Assembly: GCF_000798815.1 (NCBI RefSeq)
Contig: NZ_JTLD01000033.1
Span: 1-64,000 of the forward strand
DNA from: Alistipes sp. ZOR0009
GTDB lineage: Bacteria > Bacteroidota > Bacteroidia > Bacteroidales > ZOR0009
Reading direction: 5' to 3'
DNA: 64,000 bases
Numbering within the stretch: the first letter of the stretch is position 1; every line of letters begins with the position of its first letter. This document shows positions 24,770 through 33,827 of this stretch, in pieces. The position numbers and the translations under genes are program-made. Under the pieces are notes generated by a model. It saw only the letters and a program-made list of their open reading frames with translations. It searched no databases and was not told where the DNA came from.

Positions 24770-27700
24770 TTGGCTCAGCGCTAGGACAGGTAAAGCAAGT
24801 TACTGGGGTTGTCAAATCTTCGGATGATAAGCAGCCCATACCAGGCGTAAGCGTTTTTGTGAAGGAGGCTCCTTCTGTGGGGGCTTCTTCTGATCCTAAC
24901 GGAAAGTATGTTTTAAAAAACATACCCGCTAATGCAAAAACTATTGTGTTTAAATCCGTAGGGTATGCCACTGTGGAATTTCCTATTAAAAATGTGTTAG
25001 ATGTTGCTCTTCAGCCTGAGTCTCAAAAGATAGAAGAGGTGATGGTTGTTGCTTATGGGACTTCAAAAAAGAGTTCTTTTACAGGATCAGCAGAGTCTGT
25101 AAAATCCGAGAAGTTGAGCACAAGACCGATTGCGAATGTAACAAAAGCATTAGATGGAATGGTTGCAGGTGTTCAAACAACGTCTGGTTCAGGTCAACCT
25201 GGTTCAGGAGTTTCTATAGTTGTTCGTGGATATGGATCGATAACATCATCTCAATCTCCACTTTACGTTGTAGATGGTGCCCCTTACGATGGGAATATTT
25301 CATCGATTAATCCTAATGACATTGAATCTATGACTATTCTGAAAGATGCTTCTTCTGGAGCTCTTTATGGAGCCAGAGGGGCTAATGGTGTGATTATGAT
25401 CAATACGAAAAAGGGTAAGGCAGGTAAAGTTAAAGTTAACTTCAAGGCTAACTGGGGAGTTGCTTCTCGTTCAATTCCTCGATATGAAACAATGGATGAG
25501 GCTGGTTACTTGGAAACCGTTTTTCAATCATATAAAAATAAATCCATCATTTCTGATGGGCTTTCACCCGAAGCAGCTGCAATTGCTGCGCTAGAAGCGA
25601 TGAGAAGTGGTTCTGCTGCGATATTTGGAAATAACGAGGAGTATAATCCATATAATTATTCTATAAACCAATTGATTGATCCTAAAACGGGAAAAGTAAG
25701 GTCTGATGCAAAATTACGCTATCATGAAGATTGGCTTGATGAAGTGATGGCTAAGAATCCACTTCGTCAAGAGTATGTTACGTCATTCTCTGGCGGAGAT
25801 GAAAAGACTAGATATATGTTTTCCGCAGGATACTTAACAGAAGAGGGGTTGTTGAAAACAACAGAATTTAACAGGTATAATGGTCGGTTAAATATTGACT
25901 CAGATGTTGCAAAATGGTTAAAAGCAGGGATGAGTGCAAGTTATTCAAGGAATGAGAGTAATTCTGCTCCAGAGAATAGTTCTGCAAATTCTAATGTTTG
26001 GTATACCAATCAGTTGATGGCTCCTATATTTCCTGTTTATAAAAAAGATGATAAAGGGCAAACTATTTACGATAATTTAGGGAGTCCGGTGTTTGATTAT
26101 GGGGTGAACCGTCCTGCAGGCGCTACTGCAAATTGGAATACGATTGCAACTCTTTATGATGACATGTACAGTTCTAGCAGTGATAATTTGAGTGGGCGTA
26201 TCTTTACTGATATTGGTAACTTGAATTCTGGTCCTTTGAAGGGGTTGACGTTATCTGTAAGTTATGGTTTTGATCTTATAAACTCAGCAAGCGCATCTTA
26301 CTATAATCCATATAATGGAAATTCTGTTGCGGTGAAAGGATCACTTTCTAAGGCTAATGGGAGAACTTTTAGTTACACGTTTAACCAAATTCTCAAATAT
26401 GATCGCAAAATAGGAGAGCATCATTTTGAAGCATTAGCAGGTCATGAGTTTTATAAGTATAGATATGATTACTTGGGTGCATCGAAAACAGGTTTCCCAT
26501 TTGGAGGTCTATTTGAACTAGATGCTGCGACTTCTATTACTGCTGCAAGTAGTTATCAGAACAATTATGCAATTGAGTCTGTATTGTCCAGATTTGGATA
26601 CGACTATGGCGATAAGTACTACTTTTCAGCAAGTTTTAGAACCGATGGTTCCTCTAGGTTTCATGAAGATAATCGTTGGGGGAATTTTTGGTCAGTAGGT
26701 GGAAATTGGAGAATTTCACAAGAATCCTTTTTACAAGGAGTATCTTGGTTAAATAACTTGGCAGTAAAAGCAAGTTATGGAGTTCAAGGTAATGATAATG
26801 TCAATACACTTTATGCTTGGCAATCTTTATATGACTTGGGGTATCCTAATGCTTCTATGAGTGGAGCTCTTATTACGTCTTTGGAGAATAAGGGGCTTAA
26901 ATGGGAAAAAAATTCAAACCTTAACATAGGTGTTGAGTTGAAAGTTTTTAACAGAGTTTCTGCAACTATCGAGTGTTATGAAAGAAAGACAACCGATATG
27001 TTAATGGATTTTCCAATGGCGTCATCTTTGGGATTCGATGGATATCGAAAAAATATTGGATCGATGAGAAATAGAGGGCTTGACATGACAATTGGGGTTG
27101 ACGTTTTAAAAAGTAATGATTTTGTATGGAGAACAACTTTAATTGGCTCTGTAATTAAGAATAAAGTATTAAAACTTGCTGATAAGCCAGAGATTATATC
27201 TGGTAATTATATAATAAAGGAAGGAGAAACTCTAAATTCTTATTATACATCGAGTGCAGCTGGAGTTGATCCTGCGACAGGTAAGCAGTTGTATTGGGTT
27301 TGGGATATTGATGCTGATGGAAATAAGGGGCAGAAGTATGTTTCTGATAATATGACCAAAGCAACAACATGCCGTGAAATAAAAGGGAGTAGAATTCCAG
27401 ACTTATATGGGTCAATTAATAATGAGTTTAGATATAAAGGCATTGACTTTTCCTTTCTATGTACTTATTCCTTAGGGGGGAAAATTCTAGATGGAGTTTA
27501 TAGTACTTTGATGTATGGAAATTACGTGGGTCAGGCACGAAGTAGACATTTAGAGAGAGCATGGAAGCAGCCAGGGGATGTAACGGATGTTCCTAGGATA
27601 GAAATTGGGACTACTCAGGTTACTACCGATAATAATCTAATTGATGCTTCGTATTTTGCTATTAAGAATGTTACTGTTGGTTACACCTTACCTTTTAAAT

Positions 27701-27870
27701 GGTTAAAAACCGCTGGTATTGAATCCTTTCGGGTGACAGCTGCAGGAGATAATATTGCGATGTTCACGCACTTAAAGGGAATGAATCCTCAGTATAACTT
27801 CACTGGAGGAACTAATTTTGGTTATGTTCCAACAAGGAATATTACATTTGGAATTGATGTTAGATTTTAA
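24724..27870 (+). CDS. SusC/RagA-type TonB-linked outer-membrane transporter (SusC3)
   Basis: 1048 aa from the ATG at 24724, the point where the shared SusC signal peptide begins; the frame is open from 24625, but that part overlaps the promoter. Domains: signal (1-22), CarboxypepD_reg-like (about 24-100), EEVMVVAYGTSKKSSFTGS, plug with GYGSITSSQSPLYVVDGAP and GARGANGVIMINTKKG, then the barrel ending FGIDVRF. Residues 1-105 are much closer to SusC2 than the rest is. Codons are AT-rich (AAT, TAT, TTT) compared with susC1. First gene of a three-gene unit with susD3 and a lipoprotein. Substrate unknown. Confidence 0.95.
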   Translation: MRRFLTLLVTLLVFGVGSALGQVKQVTGVVKSSDDKQPIPGVSVFVKEAPSVGASSDPNGKYVLKNIPANAKTIVFKSVGYATVEFPIKNVLDVALQPESQKIEEVMVVAYGTSKKSSFTGSAESVKSEKLSTRPIANVTKALDGMVAGVQTTSGSGQPGSGVSIVVRGYGSITSSQSPLYVVDGAPYDGNISSINPNDIESMTILKDASSGALYGARGANGVIMINTKKGKAGKVKVNFKANWGVASRSIPRYETMDEAGYLETVFQSYKNKSIISDGLSPEAAAIAALEAMRSGSAAIFGNNEEYNPYNYSINQLIDPKTGKVRSDAKLRYHEDWLDEVMAKNPLRQEYVTSFSGGDEKTRYMFSAGYLTEEGLLKTTEFNRYNGRLNIDSDVAKWLKAGMSASYSRNESNSAPENSSANSNVWYTNQLMAPIFPVYKKDDKGQTIYDNLGSPVFDYGVNRPAGATANWNTIATLYDDMYSSSSDNLSGRIFTDIGNLNSGPLKGLTLSVSYGFDLINSASASYYNPYNGNSVAVKGSLSKANGRTFSYTFNQILKYDRKIGEHHFEALAGHEFYKYRYDYLGASKTGFPFGGLFELDAATSITAASSYQNNYAIESVLSRFGYDYGDKYYFSASFRTDGSSRFHEDNRWGNFWSVGGNWRISQESFLQGVSWLNNLAVKASYGVQGNDNVNTLYAWQSLYDLGYPNASMSGALITSLENKGLKWEKNSNLNIGVELKVFNRVSATIECYERKTTDMLMDFPMASSLGFDGYRKNIGSMRNRGLDMTIGVDVLKSNDFVWRTTLIGSVIKNKVLKLADKPEIISGNYIIKEGETLNSYYTSSAAGVDPATGKQLYWVWDIDADGNKGQKYVSDNMTKATTCREIKGSRIPDLYGSINNEFRYKGIDFSFLCTYSLGGKILDGVYSTLMYGNYVGQARSRHLERAWKQPGDVTDVPRIEIGTTQVTTDNNLIDASYFAIKNVTVGYTLPFKWLKTAGIESFRVTAAGDNIAMFTHLKGMNPQYNFTGGTNFGYVPTRNITFGIDVRF

Positions 27871-27882
27871 CGGAGGCAGATT

Positions 27883-29433
27883 ATGAAAAAGATTATATAT
27901 GCAATTGCTCTTTTTGCGGCGTTCTCTGTAAGCAGTTGTACAGATGAGTTGAATACAGTCCCTTCCGACAAGGTTTCTGGGCCAACTATTTTTAAAGATG
28001 CAACTAGTGCAGAAACAGCTATTAATGGTGTTTATCGGATGTTGTACGTAATGGGATGGAGTTCAAGTTGGGCTCATGAGAATTGCGGTCAAACAGCAAT
28101 AAATCTTCTCGCAGATCTTATGGCGGAAGACCATTTGATGCAGGATCAGGGATCGGGATGGTTTTATGAAGATTATCGTCTAAACGTGCATGGAGATTTT
28201 TCGGGTAAAAGTGGAAGATCCTATTCTATTTGGAACTTTTATTATACAATGATCTGTAATGTAAACTATATAATTGCTTCAGAATCGGCTATGGCTGGAG
28301 ATCCAGAATTAAAACAAAGTATTATAGGTCAGGCTTATGCTATGCGAGCTTTTGCGTATAGTTATTTGATACAACTTTATCAACAAACCTATGTTGGGCA
28401 TGAGACTTATCCTGGAGTTCCTTTGTACACAGAACCTACAGTTGCAGGATCTGTAGGGAAGCCAAGGGGGACTGTTCAGCAAGTATATGATTTGATTAAT
28501 GCAGATCTAGGAAAGTCCATTACTTTGTTAGGTGGGGTGAAAAATAAAGTTCACAAGCATGCCTCTCAGGTTGATTACTATGTGGCAAATGGTATTAAAG
28601 CGCGAGTAAGCCTTGTTCAGGGGCATTATCAAGATGCTATTGATGCAGCAAAGGAAGCTCTTGGAAGACCTGATTTGAAAGTTGCAACCGTAAAAGAGTT
28701 GGGCGGGAATAATAGTGTAAAGGTGTCTGATGTTCTTTGGGGAGTGGAAATAATCAAAGATCAGACAAGTGGCGTTGGTAGTTTTTTTGCCCACATGGAT
28801 GCAGATGTTCCCGGTTCATATGGATCTAAAGCACGTCAATGTATTAGTTATGGTTTGTATAATCTGATATCAGATACTGATGAACGTAAGTCTTCTTGGT
28901 TTAGGGGGAAGTTAACCCCAGACATTGGTTTAAATTCAAATGTAAGTTACTGTCAAACTAAGTTTAAAATGGCTGATTATTCTACACGAACCGGAGATTA
29001 TATCTTTATGCGTGCAGAAGAAATGATTTTAATTAAGGCGGAGGCAGAATGTAAATTAGATAAATATCCGGAAGCGCGAACTACTCTAAAATTATTGGGA
29101 AATGCGAGGGATAGTAAGTTTGAGGATCGATTAGCATTACGAACTGATGCAAAAACTTTCAATAGTGATACAAATGCTCCGTTGCAAACGCTTATGGATG
29201 AGATCTTATTCCAAAGAAGGTTGGAGCTGTGGGGCGAATTTGGTAGGATATTTGATTTACAAAGGTTAGGGTTAGGTTATAGTCGAGTTTACGATAAGTC
29301 GAATCATACTGAAAAAGTGTCGACTAAACCTACAACAGCAGCTTCTCCGTTATTTATTCTTCCTTTACCTCAATCAGAGATTGATGGGAATGAAAATATA
29401 ACAGACAAGGATCAAAATCCTATTGTAAGGTAA
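27883..29433 (+). CDS. SusD/RagB-type nutrient-binding lipoprotein (SusD3)
   Basis: 516 aa, lipobox VSSC (Cys19), starting 12 bases after susC3. Recognisable parts are GQAYAMRAFAYSYLIQLYQQTY (about residue 150), FMRAEEMILIKAEAECKLDKYPEAR, and LFQRRLELWGEFGRIFDLQRLG near the C-terminus. It is expected to be the surface lid and binder of SusC3. It shares the AT-rich codon use of susC3. Confidence 0.94.
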   Translation: MKKIIYAIALFAAFSVSSCTDELNTVPSDKVSGPTIFKDATSAETAINGVYRMLYVMGWSSSWAHENCGQTAINLLADLMAEDHLMQDQGSGWFYEDYRLNVHGDFSGKSGRSYSIWNFYYTMICNVNYIIASESAMAGDPELKQSIIGQAYAMRAFAYSYLIQLYQQTYVGHETYPGVPLYTEPTVAGSVGKPRGTVQQVYDLINADLGKSITLLGGVKNKVHKHASQVDYYVANGIKARVSLVQGHYQDAIDAAKEALGRPDLKVATVKELGGNNSVKVSDVLWGVEIIKDQTSGVGSFFAHMDADVPGSYGSKARQCISYGLYNLISDTDERKSSWFRGKLTPDIGLNSNVSYCQTKFKMADYSTRTGDYIFMRAEEMILIKAEAECKLDKYPEARTTLKLLGNARDSKFEDRLALRTDAKTFNSDTNAPLQTLMDEILFQRRLELWGEFGRIFDLQRLGLGYSRVYDKSNHTEKVSTKPTTAASPLFILPLPQSEIDGNENITDKDQNPIVR

Positions 29434-29458
29434 TTAATGAATTTACAGGAGGAAAATT

Positions 29459-30238
29459 ATGAAAGCAAGAATATTATTTTTTTTACTAGCTATCTTTGTA
29501 TATGTATCCTTTGTGTCGTGTAATAAGGATGCAGAAGGAGTCATTTATAATGAGAATGTAAATACGGTCTCATTTGCTTCTACACAGATGAATATCGAAG
29601 TTACAGCAGATGATAAAGGTGTTGTTAAATTTCCTGTTTATAGAGGATCCAAAGACGGTGATTTAAGTGTTGACTTGACGATGACTTCATCGAGCAACCT
29701 TTTTTCATTGAAAACTCCATCAGTTAAATTCAGTAAAGATGAATCTGTTGTTTATGCAGAATTGAGTTTCGGTGATGTAAATAATTTGGGAGTTACAGAT
29801 GAGTATCAAGTAAAGGTCTCAATAGCAAATGAAGATAAATTGTCTATATCAGGTGTTGCTACGTTAGTTGTAAAATTGAAACGCAAATTAACTTGGGAAG
29901 TGTATGGTGTAGGTAAGTATACTTCAGGATTGTTTGGTGAGGCGTGGGATCAAACTATCGAAAAGGCCAAAGAAGGAAATATTTATAGACTGCCAGATTG
30001 TATTTTTAAAGGTTATCCTTTTGTTTTTGTGTTGAGTGAAGATGGTCAGTCTTTAGCTTCATGGTCGGTTCAAGCGTCTGGTTATAAACATAATACTTAC
30101 GGAATGGTGTACTTCTCTGGAAAATCTATGGTTAGAACTGGTCAGACATTGGCATTTACATTGCAAGGTCTTGTGGTTGTAAATGGTAAATATGCTGTTT
30201 TGGTAAAAAGTTTTACAGAAACATTAGAATTGCCATAA
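29459..30238 (+). CDS. Surface lipoprotein of the susCD3 unit, function unknown
   Basis: 259 aa with lipobox FVSC (Cys21). Residues about 35-135 look like an immunoglobulin/Calx-beta-type sandwich domain (VSFASTQMNIEV, VKFPVYRGSKDGDLSV). Residues about 140-259 form a second beta-rich part (LTWEVYGVGKYTSGLFG, YRLPDCIFKGYPFVFVL) like those in lipoproteins that often follow susD in Bacteroidetes. By position it is the counterpart of SusE/SusF and may bind the same ligand at the surface. It starts 25 bases after susD3 and ends at a terminator. Confidence 0.65.
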   Translation: MKARILFFLLAIFVYVSFVSCNKDAEGVIYNENVNTVSFASTQMNIEVTADDKGVVKFPVYRGSKDGDLSVDLTMTSSSNLFSLKTPSVKFSKDESVVYAELSFGDVNNLGVTDEYQVKVSIANEDKLSISGVATLVVKLKRKLTWEVYGVGKYTSGLFGEAWDQTIEKAKEGNIYRLPDCIFKGYPFVFVLSEDGQSLASWSVQASGYKHNTYGMVYFSGKSMVRTGQTLAFTLQGLVVVNGKYAVLVKSFTETLELP

Positions 30239-30258
30239 GAAATTTTGTCTATAACTTT

Positions 30259-30292
30259 AAGGGTTACCATCACAGGTAACCCTTTTGTTTTG
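30259..30292 (+). terminator. Terminator of the susCD3-lipoprotein unit
   Basis: A 10-bp stem AAGGGTTACC/GGTAACCCTT with a 6-nt loop is followed by TTGTTTTG. Confidence 0.88.
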
Positions 30293-30463
30293 TATTAGGA
30301 CTAAAATCGCATTTAAGCCTTTAGGGAGCGTAGGTTATTTGTTTGAAAGCTTATGAATTTCAACTAGGTCATTAGATTATTAAAGGAATTGTAATGAAAA
30401 ATTAGATTTAGAATGATTATTGCAACTAATATTAACCGTAATTATTAAAAATTTAAATAAGTA

Positions 30464-30493
30464 TTGTCGTTGTGAAATAATGTTATAAATTTG
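30464..30493 (+). promoter_or_regulatory. Promoter of susC4
   Basis: TTG at 30464-30466, 19-nt spacer, TAAATTTG at 30486-30493, 104 bases before the ATG. The surrounding sequence (TGTTATAAATTTGCA, then TGTCGATTT) matches the susC3 promoter. The gap 30293-30463 is AT-rich and shows nothing else. Confidence 0.85.
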
Positions 30494-30553
30494 CAGGTGT
30501 CGATTTTGATTTATCTAGAGGTGATTGCACACCTGATTTCGCAAGATCGGTAG

Positions 30554-30635
30554 AATGAAAATTTATTACAAACTGCTAAACAAACTATTATGAGGCGATT
30601 TCTAACGTTACTCGTAACGCTGCTTGTTTTTGGTG
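30554..30635 (+). repeat. SusC 5' cassette, copy in susC4
   Basis: It matches the susC3 copy over 82 bases with one difference. It contains CGTTAC-TC-GTAACG at 30606-30619. After about codon 25 the two genes diverge quickly. Confidence 0.9.
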
Positions 30636-33600
30636 CTGGCTCGGCGCTTGGACAAGTAAAGCAAGTAACAGGAAAGGTATTGTCCGCAGAGGATAAGCAA
30701 CCGATTCCTGGAGTTAGTGTATTTGTTAAGGAGGCATCAAGTGTTGGTACATCAACCAACGTTGAGGGTCAATTTACACTTAAAAATCTTCCTGTCAACG
30801 CAAAGACTTTAGTTTTTAGGACTGTAGGTTTTCAAACTCAGGAGGTTGCAATTAAGAGTGGTGAGATTAATATAATCTTATCTCCCGAGACTCAAAAGAT
30901 TGATGAGGTCGTGGTGACTGCAATGGGTATGAAAAAATCGGAGAAGACATTAGGCTATGCTGCATCAACAGTAAAAAGCGAAGATCTACTCGCAGGACGT
31001 TCTGCATCTGTAATGTCGGGTATTGCAGGTAAAGTTGCAGGAGTGAATGTCTCTTCATCCGGACAAACAGGAACTTCTCAAAAGGTAATTGTACGTGGTT
31101 ATTCTTCTTTTTCACAAAACCAGCCACTGTATGTTGTTGATGGAGTACCTATTCAAAACAGTTTCTCGGGAAGCAGTAGTAGTTCTGATGCTGTAGACTT
31201 TGGAAACCAAGCTGGCGACATCAACCCCGATGACGTTGAGTCTCTAACCGTTCTAAAAGGAGCATCAGCAACCGCTCTTTATGGTTCAAGGGCTGCCAGT
31301 GGTGTAATAATGATTACCACTAAAAGAGCTCAACAGGATGAGAAAATTACAGTTGAGTACAATGGTTCGTTTACGGCTAGTAATGTGCTTCGAGTGCCTC
31401 AAACTCAAAATGTTTTCGGACAAGGATGGCCTGATTGGGATAGAATGGAAAATGGCTCATGGGGTCCAAAATTAGATGGTCGTCTTCATGATTGGGGAGC
31501 ACCACTTGATGCAAACGGGAAATTTGATCCAAATGCTAAAGGCCGCATTAAAAGGTTTTCATATGTTGAAGATAACTTAAGAAACTTTTATGAAACAGGT
31601 TTTGAAACCAACAACTCCGTAAGCATTAAGGGAGGTACTAAAAATACAGGCTTGGTATTTTCGTATGGAAACTCTTATGCTAACGGTGTAATTCCTACTG
31701 ATGCAGACAAGTACAGTCGAAACACTTTTTCGTTTAGAGGAAATACGAAGTATAACAACTTTGATATCAATTACTCTGTTAACTATGTTCGCAAAGATAT
31801 GAACAATGTAAGTGCAGGGCAGGGGGATAATGGAGCTACTATCTTTCCTGAATTGTTGCAGCATGCTGTTGATGTAGACTTCCAAGATACAAAGGATCTA
31901 AACAACATTTACAATAATACAGACAATTACTATACTGTTTATGCGGAAAATCCTTGGTGGGTTGTTAAAAACAATGGGAATAAGTATCAGGACGATCGCG
32001 TATACGGGAAAACAGAATTAAACTACCAAATTCTAAAAGGACTTAAAGCAATAGCTCGTTTAGGAGGTGATTTTACCAACTCTCGTCAACAAAGATGGAA
32101 TGCGATTGCAAGAAGAACAGTAGGTAGTTATGCTGCCGAAGGTGGGAAGAAAAATGAAGTAGGCTACTATAATGAGAGAAATGATGCATGGGATCAAATT
32201 GATTTTACAGGTTTACTATCTGGAAACTACAAGTTAACAGAAGATGTTGGATTCGATGGTGTTTTGGGTTACAACTTCAACCAACGTTCATCTTCTTATC
32301 ATAATTCATCGCTATCAGGTTTGGTACAACCTAATTGGTATAGTTTAGAAAATGGAGAAGTAATGCCTATAACCAGTTCTGGTATTTCAAGAAGAAGATT
32401 GATTGGCGCATTTAGCCAAATGAATTTTGATTTTAGAAACTACTGGTTCTTAACAGTTTCTTTAAGAAATGACTGGTCTTCAACTTTACCTAAGGGTAAA
32501 AATAGTTTCTTTTACTGGGGATTAAATACTTCTGTAATCTTAACAGATATGTTTAAATCATTGCAAAGTGATAATGTAAACTTTATAAAGTTAAGAGCGG
32601 CTTACGGTCAAACGGGTAATGACGCCCCTGCTTATAGAACACAATCAGCCTATTATCCAACTCAGATTGGTCTTGGGTTTGGGGATTTATATTTCCCATA
32701 TGGAGGAGTCCTTGGATTAACAGAGAGCAACCGTTTAGGAAATATGGGGCTTAAGCCTGAAATTACTACTGAACTTGAGTTTGGTATTGATGCTCGCTTT
32801 TTCAAGAATAGATTAACATTTGATATTGCTTACTACAATAAAGAGACTAGGGATCAAATCATTTCTGCTACAGTGGCGCCAGAAACAGGTTACACTTCTA
32901 GAACACAGAATATTGGTAAAATCCAAAATCAAGGTATTGAAGCAAATATGCGCATTATTCCTGTTAGAACATCTGATTTGGAATGGGAAATAGGTGTAAC
33001 TTTTGCAAAGAATAAAAGTAAGGTAAAAGAACTCTGGGCCGGTACTGACAGGTATCTCATCGTATCTGGATATGACATAGATTTCACAGCCATTGTAGGT
33101 AAACCTCTTGGTCAATTCCTTGCCCCTGCGGAACTTCGGGTTGCAGAAGGAGAGCATAAAGGTAAAATTGTTGTTAATTCAGCAGGTCGACCTCAAATTG
33201 ACGCAAGTAAAAAGGATAATGTGGGAACTTCGCAGCCTGATTTTACAATGGGGTTCAATACGCGTGTAACCTACAAGGGGATAACTCTTAGCGGTGTTTT
33301 AGATTGGCGAAAAGGTGGTCAATTCTGGAGTTACACTTCTCATATTATGAATTTTAATGGTAATGCCACTAAAACTACATTTAACGAAAGACAACCGTTT
33401 GTTATCCCTAATTCTGTAAAGCAGACAGGTGTTGATGCAAATGGGAAACCTGTTTATGTAGAAAACGACATTCCTATTGCTAATAATGCAATGTATGATT
33501 ATTATAACAACTCTAAAAACACTCCAATTCAAAAGACTTTTGTGCTTCCTAAGGATTATCTAAAGTTGAGAGAAATTGCGGTATCATACTCTTTACCTAG

Positions 33601-33802
33601 TAAACTTTTCAAAAAGGGTTATGTTAAAGGAGTTAGTTTTGGAGTTGTGGGACGTAACCTGTTCTTATGGACACCTAAAGACAATAATTTTGTAGATCCA
33701 GAGGCTACCAATTTTGGAAATGACATCACCTCAGAACTTGGTGAGTTTGCAGCAGCCCCAACAACGAGGAATTACGGAGGTAGTTTAAAAATCACTTTTT
33801 AG
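30590..33802 (+). CDS. SusC/RagA-type TonB-linked outer-membrane transporter (SusC4)
   Basis: 1070 aa. The signal peptide is the shared SusC form ending GSALGQ. Then come the CarboxypepD_reg-like domain (about 24-100), DEVVVTAMGMKKSEKTLGYA, plug motifs GYSSFSQNQPLYVVDGVP and GSRAASGVIMITTKR, and a barrel ending GGSLKITF. The plug belongs to a different SusC subgroup from SusC2/SusC3 (AMGMKKSEKTLGY against AYGTxKKSxFTGS), although the first 25 codons are almost identical in DNA. It pairs with SusD4. Substrate unknown. Confidence 0.95.
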   Translation: MRRFLTLLVTLLVFGAGSALGQVKQVTGKVLSAEDKQPIPGVSVFVKEASSVGTSTNVEGQFTLKNLPVNAKTLVFRTVGFQTQEVAIKSGEINIILSPETQKIDEVVVTAMGMKKSEKTLGYAASTVKSEDLLAGRSASVMSGIAGKVAGVNVSSSGQTGTSQKVIVRGYSSFSQNQPLYVVDGVPIQNSFSGSSSSSDAVDFGNQAGDINPDDVESLTVLKGASATALYGSRAASGVIMITTKRAQQDEKITVEYNGSFTASNVLRVPQTQNVFGQGWPDWDRMENGSWGPKLDGRLHDWGAPLDANGKFDPNAKGRIKRFSYVEDNLRNFYETGFETNNSVSIKGGTKNTGLVFSYGNSYANGVIPTDADKYSRNTFSFRGNTKYNNFDINYSVNYVRKDMNNVSAGQGDNGATIFPELLQHAVDVDFQDTKDLNNIYNNTDNYYTVYAENPWWVVKNNGNKYQDDRVYGKTELNYQILKGLKAIARLGGDFTNSRQQRWNAIARRTVGSYAAEGGKKNEVGYYNERNDAWDQIDFTGLLSGNYKLTEDVGFDGVLGYNFNQRSSSYHNSSLSGLVQPNWYSLENGEVMPITSSGISRRRLIGAFSQMNFDFRNYWFLTVSLRNDWSSTLPKGKNSFFYWGLNTSVILTDMFKSLQSDNVNFIKLRAAYGQTGNDAPAYRTQSAYYPTQIGLGFGDLYFPYGGVLGLTESNRLGNMGLKPEITTELEFGIDARFFKNRLTFDIAYYNKETRDQIISATVAPETGYTSRTQNIGKIQNQGIEANMRIIPVRTSDLEWEIGVTFAKNKSKVKELWAGTDRYLIVSGYDIDFTAIVGKPLGQFLAPAELRVAEGEHKGKIVVNSAGRPQIDASKKDNVGTSQPDFTMGFNTRVTYKGITLSGVLDWRKGGQFWSYTSHIMNFNGNATKTTFNERQPFVIPNSVKQTGVDANGKPVYVENDIPIANNAMYDYYNNSKNTPIQKTFVLPKDYLKLREIAVSYSLPSKLFKKGYVKGVSFGVVGRNLFLWTPKDNNFVDPEATNFGNDITSELGEFAAAPTTRNYGGSLKITF

Positions 33803-33827
33803 CACATAAATTTAAAATTTGATCAAG

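Noticed and set aside
30494-30535. Mutually exclusive hairpins in the susC4 leader (CAGGTGT or AGGTG pairing with CACCT)
   Set aside because: The left arm lies at or before the likely transcription start, so the longer stem may not exist in RNA; susC3 lacks it.
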